64,000 bases of DNA, taken from NCBI GenBank assembly GCA_038501625.1, contig JAZAYU010000013.1, positions 1,550,001 through 1,614,000 of the forward strand, given 5' to 3'. The DNA comes from Corbicula japonica. Its lineage: Eukaryota; Mollusca; Bivalvia; Venerida; Cyrenidae. The translations under genes were made by a program, and so were the position numbers. Below are positions 1 through 12,648 of the stretch, in pieces; the first letter of the stretch is position 1; each line of letters opens with the position of its first letter. Below the pieces are notes generated by a model. The model saw nothing but the letters and a program-made list of their open reading frames with translations, was not told where the DNA came from and did no database searches.

Positions 1-1224
1 GCCTCCCCCACATGTTTTGCGCTTTGCTTGCGGAATTTCAAACATACATTTATTCGTCACATTACATTTTATACACGTAGGATCGTTTGAGAAAGAAATG
101 CTTTGTTTTGTTGGCCTTGTATCTGAAATTACAAAAACCTATGAACATCACGAAATATAGAAAGCTTTTCCAGAATAGAATTCCAAATGTTAAGTAACGC
201 CATTGTATCTTAACAGATATTTGTACTTAGTACGGCTAAAATTAATAACATCAGCTTTATTACAGTTATCCGTCTTGAACATAATTTCAATATTCCTCGA
301 ATATTGAAAGCCAAAACGATCTACGATGCCAAACAACATTACTGTGCTAATGCGTCCTCATTGATATTCCGGAAATGGTGTATTGTATAACGGAGAATAG
401 TCTATTAGCTTTTATACATAATTTCTGAAAGGCCGTCTAGACACAAAATAGTAATGATAGCATCTTGATGAAAACAAAGGGAAACTACTTAGACATTCAA
501 ATAAGAAATTAGCATGTATAGTGTTTCCCCTGGTTTATCCGTTCGGCTTCTCGCTGCTTGTAAATTTCTGTATCAGCTAGACTTGTAGACATACTTTTTG
601 TCATGTTTAATGTTTATTCATTTAATGTAATGCAACATGATAGCTTTCGTTCTTGACCCGTTCGAATATGTATCCTAGTTCATATGATTCTTTTATGATT
701 GTTAAATTAAAAAAATATGTTAAGCGAGCAAACGGACACCTGATCAGTGGTTCGAATTAGCTCAGTCTATTGAGATAACAGCAAGAACCAATTTCACATA
801 TCCACACTTTAGTTATTTCATGACTTGGCGGTACTTTTTAATATCACAAACACACACTAGGTGCATTTCACAGTTAATCAAACAGAAAACATGCTTTTGA
901 TGGAACTTATGTTATAATAATGACAAAGCGTCCACACTTACTCGTACATGTATTTCATAGTGAGATGTGTCATATTTAAGGGATGTGAGTGTTAATTAGT
1001 TATTGGTATAGACTTAGATTTTAAATTTGACTCTTTGTCGCTGACTTGTTTTACATTTATGCATAAACACATAATATCGATGCCTTTAACAGCTATGTCT
1101 GCTGAATGTGGCCATTCCTGATGGATATGCATATTACTGCCCACACCGCCTAACAAGTAGTTTCGTCACAAAGATTTACTTATCAGAAATACGAGACATA
1201 TCACAGACAAAACAGTTCTATAAG
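1..1224. other. intergenic, no gene seen
   Basis: AT-rich sequence with stops in every frame. The only recognisable item is a short fragment near 1100-1135 resembling the terminal segment of dispersed repeat family X (gene-free repeat described under the later family X entries). Confidence 0.5.
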
Positions 1225-2480
1225 ATTCTAACTTCAACTTTAAACCACTGGCAAAAATTTATTTCGGTCTATAAAAAATTCAAATGACGTTTAAAGTTCT
1301 TAAGTCAAATAATTTGTCAAACCTTCTGTTTGTCTACCTATGATATCTCTACATTATATACTTCTCTCCCTCAAAATTTATTAAGAGACAAGCTCACCAG
1401 TCTCATTGAAAAAAAAAGTTTGCTAGAGAAAAAAAAACACCTTTATCGCTTGTAATGAACATAGGGCATTTTTACAGATGGTTCTTATGATAATTATACT
1501 TTAAGGACCTGTCAAGACCTTATCGAGGCGCTCACATTTTCATTTAATAATATTTATGTAAGATTTGGTACCTCTATTTATAAACGAGTAAGAGACATTC
1601 CGATGGGTACTAATTGTGCACTGCACACCTTGTTGCTGATCTGTTTTTATACTGTTATGAAAGACATTTTATGTTATCTCTTTCTATCGAACATCAAGAT
1701 AACATTATTACAGCCTTTAACAACACCTCGAGGTAATGATTAGTTGAATATAAATATTAACCATTTTCCATGTCTAGTTAATAAAATTTATCTTATGAAC
1801 TACAACTTAATAAAGCAAACACTTTAGATTAGGAAGCAAACTTTCTTGATCTAACTCTTTCTATTAAAAATGGATACGTCAGTTGTAAAATATATTATAA
1901 AAGAGATGATTTTAATTGTTAATCTATTAAATTTAACGTTTTCAGACGGCGATGTTTTTCGTGCAACATCTTACGGGGTTTATATCTCACGGCTTGTTTG
2001 CTTTTATAGAGCTTGTAATGGCGTTAATGGTTAAAACAAGGTTATCGGTATCACAAATTAAGTAAAACGTTTTGCAAGTTTTATCGCCGATACCCAGATT
2101 CAATTCAAAAATACAGGTGCAGTTTAAAATAACTATTGCGACAAGGTATTTCAAACCGAGTTTTGTATGAAGATTTCATTTATAAACTTAAGAAAATAAA
2201 GGACAATGTTAATTTCTCCACGTTATTCTTAAAAATCATCTATAAATTCAAAAAGAAAGGTCACCACTCACCAGCATAATATTCTACAGCGCTCTGGTAA
2301 TTAACCCATCTACAGTTGATCTTTATGCTTACATCTTTGGTTGCACGACGGTGCCAGAGGTTTAAGAGTTTATGAAGGGGAAATCTTTTATAAGAACCTA
2401 GAAATAGATGAAAAGGGAAATTTGAAGACCCTCGACCACGTCAAATATGAAAATATTGCAGGCTCGGTTTGATTGAGCCT
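1225..2480 (+). pseudogene. decayed reverse-transcriptase retroelement, Penelope-like suspected
   Basis: Broken coding remnant of a retroelement. Read in shifting + frames, 1561-1620 gives FGTSIYK followed by IPMGTNCA, a typical RT palm-core block. About 1830-1915 gives a FLDLTLSIKNGY-like stretch and then KIYYKRDDF. About 2030-2090 gives KQGYRYHKL and KFYRRYP. About 2296-2350 gives a VINPSTVDLYAYIFGCTTV-like block. The C-terminal end (about 2401-2470) reads DEKGNLKTLDH and KYENIAG before a stop. Many stops and frameshifts separate the blocks, so it cannot be active. The family assignment is from memory of similar mollusc and cnidarian RT proteins. Fragments of the same element recur at 36420-36680 and 61585-61840, and its 3' end recurs at five further places. 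Confidence 0.65.
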
Positions 2481-2559
2481 ATTCATGGGCAGTAATGGAT
2501 ATGCTTTTTACTGAAGCTCGATTTGTTTCTTTTATCCCTATCATTGTATTCTTGCCTTT

Positions 2560-2820
2560 TTAACTCCAGGAACTCTGGTCTTAGTAAGATCATTGAGTGC
2601 CCGTTCCCATTGACTTTGCAATGTTATTAGCTTCTTATGTTTTTTATGTTTGTATGTTTCTGCATGCAACATTTTTAAGCTGATTGGTGGGTTGGAGATA
2701 TTTCACCGATACAACTTGTTTGTTTATATGAGAACCTGTTGGGGCAAGTGTGAGATTTGTTTACCCTAGAACCTGGTTTAAACCCCCAGTGGCAAATTGT
2801 TTTGCCAAATAAATTATAGT
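2560..2820 (-). repeat. dispersed repeat family X, next to the retroelement 3' end
   Basis: Copy of a dispersed family. On its own plus strand the family runs GCATATCAGGAATCGCC, a GA-rich stretch, GGAACGGTCAGTGGCAAA, then GTTCTAGGGTGCACCAACC. Here it is inverted and directly follows the retroelement C-terminal end. The same order is seen at 36420-37045 and 61585-62145, suggesting that family X is, or is mobilised with, the 3' part of that element. It contains the small palindrome GTGGCAA...TTGCCAC. Confidence 0.55.
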
Positions 2821-3499
2821 AAAGTTAAAATCAGACACTAAACGGTTTTGTTATTGGTTAATAAAAAATTAAATTGATAAAAAGGTAAAATATGCATATC
2901 AATTAACACAAGATAGAACGAGTGCATACCGTTTTAAAACATCAACTTCCAAAAAAAACATAAATAAAGCAAGTTAATCTGAGTTGTTACCACCAAGGAA
3001 GAACCTTTGACAAATACTCATCATTGTGTCATTCAAATGCACATTAACAAACAAAACCTTTGTGCAAACAAAAAGAGTTAGGCAAGCTGTAAGCTGTAGA
3101 AGAGTTCATCAACAAGCATACACAGAGCTGACGAATGTCCTGTTTGTAGTCTTTCTTTAAGTTTTTGGTTAAAGATAGGTTTAACAAATCACCATAAAAC
3201 ACAGATTGAGTAATTCCTTACAATGTATATCTGTATTGATAATACACAGCAATTTTGATTTTTGATAAATCTGGTTACAAGCTTAATAACACCAAACAAG
3301 CGGAGAAGTATAGACCATATGAGATGTCTACAGTATGTTTAATGGAAAATTTACAATATTAAAAACATAAACATCAAAACAGTTTATTTTATGAAATAAT
3401 ATAAAAAAATGTAGTGCTTACACGTGATTTGACATTCGAAAGATTGAGATTAAAAAGATTATTTGATTGTCTGAACTTTTTGCTGTATTCAGCTGGAGA

Positions 3500-3690
3500 G
3501 TATATATTATTGACAGGTTTGTACTGGTGTAAATATTGAGTTGCGTTCAACTCGGAGCTAGGCGGCGTGTGCAGTAATTTGCATTTCCATTGCTGTCCAT
3601 AAACGGGTTTAATCAAATCACGCCTGCAATATTTTCGTATTTTTCGTGGTCGGTGGCTTTCAATGTCCCGTTTTAATCTTTTAGAGAAAT
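3500..3690 (-). repeat. retroelement 3'-end fragment
   Basis: Matches, inverted, the segment around the C-terminal KYENIAG end of the retroelement plus its 3' flank. The same sequence is seen at 14888-15255 and 18706-19056 (inverted) and at 35851-36045 and 61001-61185 (direct). An open frame of 107 codons across it is an artefact of the repeat. Confidence 0.5.
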
Positions 3691-5274
3691 ATAGAAACAG
3701 ATCGCGATACACAGAAATAACAATGAATATTAATAAGAAAGCCTTTAATTTGTATTAAAATAGAAATGCCAAAGAGCTTTTTGATTAAGTCCTGACAATT
3801 GTATACTGTTTAATTATCATATTAAGCATCTGTTTACAATGCTTTGTATAATTTTAAACAAGTGTTTTAAGCGGAGCAGAGAGCTGGTTTACGCTTTGGA
3901 ACGGTCAGTGGCAAAACAATTTGCCAATGGGGTTTTTAACTTGGTTCTAGTGTTGGTCGAATACATCCTTTTTGAATAAAAATTATGTAACCAGGAAACT
4001 AACCAGTACTGCCATGGTGACAACGCCTTGTCACATAAACACAATCACACTACCAACTATGCTTACTGCCAGCTGTGGACAAAAGACGCACAAAAGCGAT
4101 CATCACTGACACTTTGCATGGAGAGAAAGTTATTTTAGGACCGTCTTATTGCACAATAGCGCATTGTTGATTATAAATGATACAGACACAATCCTGAGAG
4201 ACAGAAGGCAATACAACTATTAGCACACTAGGACATTAATAACAAAATATTACCACTTGCTTCTGGTTTGTCTTTTATTGCAGTGTTGAGAAAATGACTG
4301 ACGTTCAGCACTGTGCTTTTTCAGTTTGTTAGTTAGACCTGACCTTAGAATAAATAACAAGCGAATTTCAGTTTAAGATAAAAAAAACTCGTTCCAAGTG
4401 TTGTTCAATTTCTGTGACATAAATAAGCATGTTTAAGAGTTTGATTCACATGCTTACTATCCTGAGCAAAAAATGAAAACTTGACAAAATAACAGGGTAA
4501 CGCCTATTACATTAATGATGCCAGTGAATGCGAATATTCGTAGGAATGTGATCACTAAAATATGTTTATTTTGGAAGTTGTCGGTTCAGTATCTATCAAT
4601 TTAAAAAAGAAAATTTAAAAACAGTATTTTGGTTGCGGGAAATTAAGAGTTAGATTTTGTTCTTTGTTTTATTCAAAGCGAGGTAATTTTCAAAAACGGA
4701 TATTAAAGTAATTGTATCTTACTTCTTTGCAACAACAGACTTTAAGTATTGTGTTTTCCCTTCTGCACATGCCATAAACTGCTAAATTTGACTGTCAAGT
4801 AATCTGTTTGAGACTTCATGTATATCGACCTCATCATTATTTAGGAAAGAGCAGATAACCTTGATCTTGACCTCTGTGAAAAAAATAACAACATCATTCC
4901 ACTTTCTAAAATGTCCAGATGTGCAAATACCACAAAATGAACTACGAATAAATTAAAGCATCACTGAACAAAATTTTTGAATTAAGATAATATATATCAG
5001 CTTTCCAACCTACCATAAATAGTGTTTATAGATTTACCACATCACCAGACCATTATTGTAAAGGATACCAATTTTTAAATAACGATATTTTATACGAAAG
5101 TTATATGTTAAAAAATATGTACCATGTTAAAATACTTGTTGTCGATGTTATTACGTTAAATACGACATTCAAAACAAACTGTCTCACCACACGGCCAAAA
5201 GGTAGAAAGAAATATATAGCATGCGTTTATAATTTGATCAATTTCAAGACAGAAACTAAAAACGTTATTGAGAA

Positions 5275-5530
5275 TGGGAACCTGGAGAATGACCGCCTTG
5301 GAACGGTCTGTGGCAACATATACTAGGTTCTACGGTGCACCAACCTCACATTTATCCCTACAGGTTCTCACATGAACCATGTACAAAATGCATTCGTAAC
5401 TGTAAACAACTAATCCGTCCTGACACTCGACAAACACGCAGACAAGTTAACAACAGAAGCCAATATAATTGCTAAGAAATCTTGGTAAGCACTCGACGAT
5501 CTTACTGAGACCAAGAGCACCTGGAGATAA
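5275..5530 (+). repeat. dispersed repeat family X, partial
   Basis: Contains CGCCTTGGAACGGTC, GTGCACCAACCTCACA and ACAGGTTCTCA in the family order, followed by a diverged tail. Confidence 0.5.
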
Positions 5531-7845
5531 ATCAGCAAGAACACGATCACAGAAATCACAGAAATATAAGAAACAGATCTAGTTTCTACCACCTTATTCA
5601 AGATTTTCCTAGAAATCTTCCTCAATTCTTAACAATACCGTGCAAACGAAGTGGAAATCAAAGTGATCAACTATATACAGGTTAACCATCAAGCATTGTA
5701 TGCGCTGAAGAAAATCATGTAGGTGTTTTTTTTTCCTTTTTTAAATTAACAAATGATTTCGATTGTTAACCGCAGTTGTACTTTGAATTTAATTTGGATA
5801 TCGGCAATAAAACGTTGTTCTTAATTTTAGTTACCGATAACCTCTGTTAATATATTTTCAAGATAATAGGAAAATTTGATAGTTCATTGATGGTATTTGA
5901 TGAAATTATCTTGCTAAGGATGTCACATCTTTTTTAATAATGATTTTATTACGGGTAAACTTTATTGCGATGTTTTTTCCAACTTAAAGTTAATCGGTAT
6001 TCTTTTCTTTTTCTCTGTACAGTTTATTGAGATTCTATCTTCTGTTTATGTAACAAATCGTATAAAATAATAATTGGTGCAATTTCTTTATGAAATATAA
6101 CGCCTTACACTTCCGATCCATCTCTCAACTATTGTTCCCATTCAAATTACTGCAATACTTCCAATGCCTACGATATTTTTTCCTAGGGCATTATTACTCT
6201 GAAAGTTTTACTGCAGAGAAAACGAGCTGTTTCCGCTTGTATTTCCTTTGTACATTATTTCTTAACAGTTATTAGCTGATTATAAGCGATCAATTCCTCC
6301 ACAGTTGCCTTTTTACAGTTGCTGAAATTTCTCATTTGCATTAACTGTTTGTGGGGTCTTATATTATGTCTTTATTATTTGCCTTTAGGGAGAGATTTCT
6401 TTCTATCCGGAAATGCATAAACATACGTAAACACAATGTCTATCTGTATTGAGTGTTCACCTATTATAATAATTTAAAATCAAGTCTATGTAAAACACAT
6501 GAAATGTGCATACATATTAATGTTGTTTTTTCAGACTTTAAAACTGTTTGTACTTAACATCTTTGATCTATTGGACGTATTAATCAAACGACGTTTATTG
6601 CAGCTGATACTTTGAAACCTATTCCTAGTGTGCAGTATAGGCATTTTACTTTCCTGTTGACTTGTGTGAGTTTGTTTCGTAAGAAAAAGGTTGAAGAATT
6701 TGTATATGTTCTCATAGATAGTTTCTCTATCCATAAATGGAATCAAACTCCCTAATCATTTAGTATCATTGCGCAAAAGATTACAATCAAGAATTGGTTA
6801 AACTAAAAGCATCGTTATAAATATGAATTCGAGTGTTTTGCCTATAATCGGCTTTTGATTTTATTAAGTAAATGTTTAACGAGTATATTATTTTAACCTT
6901 ATTCATGCTGTGTCGGGAATATGGCTGTATGTTAAAATAAGAGTTTTACAGAGTCTGTTATAGTAACGATCGAATTCCGGATCAGGGCGTTTTTTTCTAT
7001 TACAACTTATGTAATAATTGAATCCTCGTGTTGGCAAAACTATTTTCATGCGAAACACAGTCTGTTTAAATGAATTGACTGTGAAACAAAAACAAATCGT
7101 GCAACATCACGCACTGCATGCATAACATCAATTAAAAGAAGATCTGTCTAGTTTTGTACAATGTGACACATGTTATTTTCGTCAGAATGATTTTGATGCA
7201 TTTTTATCAGAATGCAACCAACAATAAAATATCTTTTCCATCCCTGCACTGTCTTATAAAACACGTTACCAGGCCCCAGAATACAAATTATTTCGACAAA
7301 AGTCACTCTCAAAGAACAACTGAGCCTACTGTGAACGTTCATCTAAAACCAATTTTCGTCAGAAGTGGCTTTCATTTTAACCATTTTGCAACGATGGTTA
7401 ATGGCTCTCTAAATTTGATTGAAAACGACAGTTTTGAATCATATGTTGTTGTTTTTTATACCCTTTGCAGGAGACATTTTAATATTGAAAAAAGGGTAGC
7501 ACTCAGCATTGACTTTGTTCCGTTTACGTTCATCTCTAAATTGTTACATAATACAGTCTTAAGGTATATTATTAATTTTTTAAAATATTTTGTTTTCAGT
7601 TTTGAAAGATGAATGAGTCAAAGAACATGTGCTGATTCAAACATGATAAAGACGTTAAGATATTTTACCTGAGTTTGCTATTAATTGATTCATTTGATTT
7701 GTTGAATTTGCCGGAAGCACATCTTATGTTTATAATACACAACAGTTGCAAATAAAAGCAGATTCTTCATCGAATAAGCGGACTCCAGACTGCTTGAATA
7801 ATTTAGTATTGAAGATAGCATTTATTTGCAACCATTGTAATTATA

Positions 7846-7939
7846 ATGGACGTGCATTCTTCTCTTGGGAAAACGAATTCTAAGAGGACTATTGTAATTG
7901 CTATTGACGATAGCAAACATTCGGAATATGCTTTTTACT
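7846..7939 (+). CDS. Usp copy 1 exon 1
   Basis: 94 nt from the ATG, ending in a GTAAGT donor, phase 1. Encodes a short Ser/Lys-rich leader and TIVIAIDDSKHSEYAF. It lacks the minisatellite leader of copies 2 and 3. Confidence 0.88.
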
Positions 7940-10900
7940 GTAAGTACTTTTTAAAATACATTCTTAAAAATATTTTGAACTGAACGAATAAAACCCTTGT
8001 TTGTGTGTTTTTGTTTTTGATAAAAGTTTCACTGCTTTAGTCTGTTAATTTCATCATAAACTGCAGTGACATATTATGGCATTTTCTGTTGAGTTCAAAG
8101 AAGTTTGAATGCGCATCACCAATTAATGAGAGATAAAACATTTGTAAAGCGTTATTTTTTAAATTTACATCCATATTAAGTTATGTCATACTGTGCACGA
8201 TGTAAAATATGCTAACATCAATCGTTGTGTTTTTAAAGATCCTGATCACATTTCTCCTTAACCAGATTGTAATATCATATGCACACTGTGTTTTTAATGT
8301 ACGAAACGGGTGTAGAAGTATCACCCTTTCACATATTTTATTGTGACTCTTTAGACGCAAAAGTTTATTTAAAAAGAAGGACAAATAATCTATTAAATAT
8401 CATTGATGTTGTTTATGAATTTGCAAAAAACAATTAATAATTCTGTTTTCAGTTTATGTTGAGAACATCCACCGAGAGGGCGATAGAATCATTCTAGTTC
8501 ATGTTCCAGAACATAACAACCTTCTGTCAAGATGTAAACATATTTTAATTTCTTAATGTGATCTAACATAATAGGTTTATATCAATGGTACATAAGCTTG
8601 ATTAATTTCCTATTATTATTTTACAGTTACATCTATTAGTGTATTATGTTGTTTTATCTGTCTTTAAAATGTTATGAACGTTTTGAAATGCGTTGGCTGA
8701 ATAGCATACTTGTGTAACTTGCTCAGACATTGTTTAGGGCTAATATCCCGCAATGGTTGTATAAGTGCATTTATTTTACACCAACATGAGCAGACCAATA
8801 GCTTTGATAAAGTTCTCCTATTAGGTCATGATCTTGTGTATTTTCTTAAAATGATGACATTACCTCTGGTGTGGGCGTGTAATAAAAAGCGTATTACTGG
8901 TATCACCATCATTTCCGGAGGGGGTGAACGGGTTTGACGTGGCTCTGCTTTAAAAGGTATTAAAACTGGTTGAATAAGTGCATATATTTTACACCTACGT
9001 ATACATTGACAGAGCAATACATGTGGTTATGATAAAAAAATATTGTCCGAATCGCTCTTGATCCCAGGTTGAATGGACGTGGCAATACATCGGAAGAAAG
9101 TTAAATGAGAACTTTATTCGTCGGATATTATTTACGGATAAAAATCTTTAAAAATCTATATTGGACGCATTTTTAAAAATCGACATTAAATCTCAGCAAA
9201 TCCTTTTTTATCGAATTAGATTTTTTTTATAATTTCAGTACATAAAGAACAGTCATGTCCTCTGTACTGAATTATGAAATTACCAGAAATTCCTGTTCCA
9301 TTCCAACATTATCTAAATTGTTCTATTTTGAAATCGCGTAACCACGTTTGCCGACAAACGTGTAGGCGTTTCCTGCATAATTTCCGATTATCTGCGCGAC
9401 AAAAATATTGCTTTAAGGAAACACACTGGTAAATAAATAACTTTTTAAGTGTCAGTGTTTCTTAATAAGAGATACGGAGTTAGGTAAACGTTGAGTTCAA
9501 TATACCCATATCCAAAAATAACAAATAATTGTACTCGACTCTCCACTTGTTGTTATATTGTTTAACCTTAATTTTTGAGGAATTCAGTGTTGTTCTCGAC
9601 ATTGTAAAATGATCTCTCAGTATTGCATCATTTGTTTGTTTGTTTGTTTGTTTTTGAAAATGATATTTTCTTGTTTCTCTAACATGTTTTTTTTATCTAT
9701 ATGAATACTTATATATAAACATTTTCCTTGCTGCAAAAGGCCCGGGTAAGTTTTATTTTCTCAGTTTATTTTATGCAATAGGTTTAGAATCAAATTTATT
9801 ATTATACTAATGTCTTAAATGTTTAAATACCTGCAATTATTTGTAGGCAATAACTGTATTTTCTTATTTAATATGTAAATTTATATTTGGTTTCTGTTTG
9901 AAATGTTTGCATTTCTAATAAACTCTAAATGCTCTGCTACATTAAGAGAGTCCATTAAAAAAAATTTAAGTTGTCTTGGTGAGCTAGCTCCAACCCATCC
10001 AATAACTTGACAATTTTGGATGCAAAAGCTCACAAACGTATAAAACATTAAACTTGAACCGAATTTATGTTGTTTATATTTAAATGAATTAACATCAACT
10101 CTTTCGAGAAACTACCAGATGAGTTAATGTTAATTCATTTATATATGAACAGCAGATGCCTAGGGAGGCTGTGTTATCTGTGTGTGGCAATTCTTGATAC
10201 GCATATTTCCTTTGACCTTACAGATCTTTATACAAGTTAACAACAAAGACATACTGTTTCATGTAATATATATTGTATTGAGCACTTGGGCAAAGCTTAC
10301 AGAATGTTCTTCACCGTATCCAATTCATAAAAACATCAAACATACGTTATACAACTTGGAACTTTTTTTCCATAAAACATTTATTGGCTTCAATCTGTAA
10401 TCTTATCATAAATGCCTATACATACTGTATATAGATACACCGTATAGTTTCCCCGTACTTAAAAATATGTCTGTAAGCGTTGAATGCCCAAAGCTGAAGG
10501 ACCATACAATAACGAACATTACACACGACAACTCTTGCATTAAACCAGTGGACAAAACAATTTGATTGGTACATTCAAAAGATCTTACCCAATCAAATGA
10601 AAATATTTTCCGCCTAATTCGTTTCACTTAACTGGCGGAAAACACATTTCACTTTTTTCAATAGTGTCACAGTATTCATAGTATTGAATTCATTAGGAAA
10701 GATTAAACGAAGAATGTTGCAAACAGTCTCTCTAACCAGCCCCTCCCCTACACAAAAAAAAACGACAACAAAAAGATAAGAGCAAAATCGTTCTTTCATT
10801 CTTGCTACCGTGTTCTGATCTCGAATAGCAAATTGAGGTCTGCTGTTAGCTAGATAGTGCAGTTTAATGCCGTTTTTTTTTCGTTTGCGTATATAACAAA

Positions 10901-12535
10901 GTATCGGTATATTAATGTTATGTGTTCAGGCAGTTTGTTATTCGATATCGGTTGTCTTTTTTAGAGAATCGTGCTGAACAAATATAAGTAAATATGAAAA
11001 AGCTTATCTCTAGACACCGCTTTTATCGTATTAGCAAATATAATCTGCCGCCGACAATGCAAGCATATGTTCTATATAATTTACAAATATTAACCGCTAC
11101 TGGACGCTGTGTTTTCTGCATATGTTTTTCCTGATAATATTTAAGCTTATCTGATAAGAAAAATACGTGATGTGTGCTGTATTTGGCGAATGATTAAAAA
11201 GTGAAGTAATGAGTCATGCTTATTTTCGTCAAATAACAATTCTTAATAACTTTTTATGTGCCTATGGTGTCTAATTTTGCTTTTATATTAACCTACTTGG
11301 AAAGGTCAGGTATTGTATGTGTGGCTACTCTTAACGATATTCACTTTTGAAACCATGTTTACATCCAAACGTCATCATCTAATTTTCTCCCGACAGAAAC
11401 GACCAAAAACAATCTTATTGCCACAAATGTCTTTGAAAATAAGTAAAATATGCATATAAGGAATGGTCACATCCAGAAGAAAACAGCCTCCCTCCCAACA
11501 CAGCCAAAACGTCGTGAGAAAAAGAGAGCATTGGTTATACAATGATCAATCCCAAAAAAGGCACCACAAACAATTAACAAAAAATAAGAACCCGACGGGG
11601 TACCGCATTGGAACGGTCAGTGGCTTAACAATTTGCCACAGGGATTTAAGCTCTATTAAAATTCCCATAAAATTACTTAATTGTTTGCCTGAAAAAAATA
11701 GCTTCCTAAAAAATGAAATACACGTAGCTTTTTTGAAACTCTGCATACATAGATGAACACGCAAAAAATCATATGTGCTTTCAATATCGTAAAATGAGGA
11801 TGCTCTTGAGCGATTTCAAAATCGTTAAAACGTTTAAAGTATCTTTTTAGTGTCATAGTTATATTGGAAAATATTTACGAAAACTGAACAGGCCATGAAC
11901 ACATGATTATCTATCTTAACAAAAAACAATAATAATTGATTACAAATGAATATAGTACTCAAGTCTGTATTAGGTTTAATGTTTTCTATTTTTATGATTT
12001 CAGCGAAAGAATCAAAAGTATGTGTATCAGAAATAATAAAACAATGAACCAGAAAACAATTAGAGCATAGTGTTCCTCAAATTCACTCTGATATTTAGAT
12101 ATCAACAACTGAAAATAATGCGTAATAATCGGAAGCAAGTACTTCGCAAAGTACATTTAAGGATATTAGTTATTGCATTTCAGCGCGCATCCATAGAACT
12201 ATCGATTATTTTCTTGTCTTAACCGTATCTATATTTAATAAAATTTTAAATATTGATGAATTGCAAAAGTAAAAGGCATTTTGAAACTGCAAAACATTCG
12301 CTGGCTCTGAAGCATTTAAAAGCAGATGACTTTTTGTGGTTAACAACAGTGTGTCGTAAATTCAATAAGGTTTGGAATACCTTACTTCGAACACTGAAAT
12401 ACTGAATGTGAGGGTTGATGTACCACATATTGAAAATTGTTAACGCAAAAATGTTCTTAAGATGAATTTACATTTTCCGGAATTTTATTTAGATTTTATT
12501 ATTGTGCATATTTTTTGTTAGTCATTTCTTTGATT

Positions 12536-12571
<36 letters not shown>

Positions 12572-12586
12572 AAAGAGAGAGAGAAG

Positions 12587-12648
<62 letters not shown>

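Larger units (their letters stand above)
2831..7845. other. intergenic upstream of Usp copy 1, repeat fragments only
   Basis: No supportable gene. It holds an inverted fragment of the retroelement 3' end at about 3500-3690, a family X scrap at about 3890-3960 and a longer one at 5275-5530. An open frame at 7154-7612 (152 codons) lies in the presumed promoter region of Usp copy 1. It has no recognisable domain and is treated as chance. Confidence 0.5.

Noticed and set aside
749..790. GGTTCGAATTAGCTCAGTCT resembling tRNA promoter boxes
   Set aside because: A-box-like and B-box-like words are in the wrong order and spacing; no cloverleaf can be drawn.
7154..7612. 152-codon open frame upstream of Usp copy 1
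   Set aside because: No recognisable domain, and no splice or start context. Long chance frames of this size are possible in 64 kb; conservation or transcripts would be needed.
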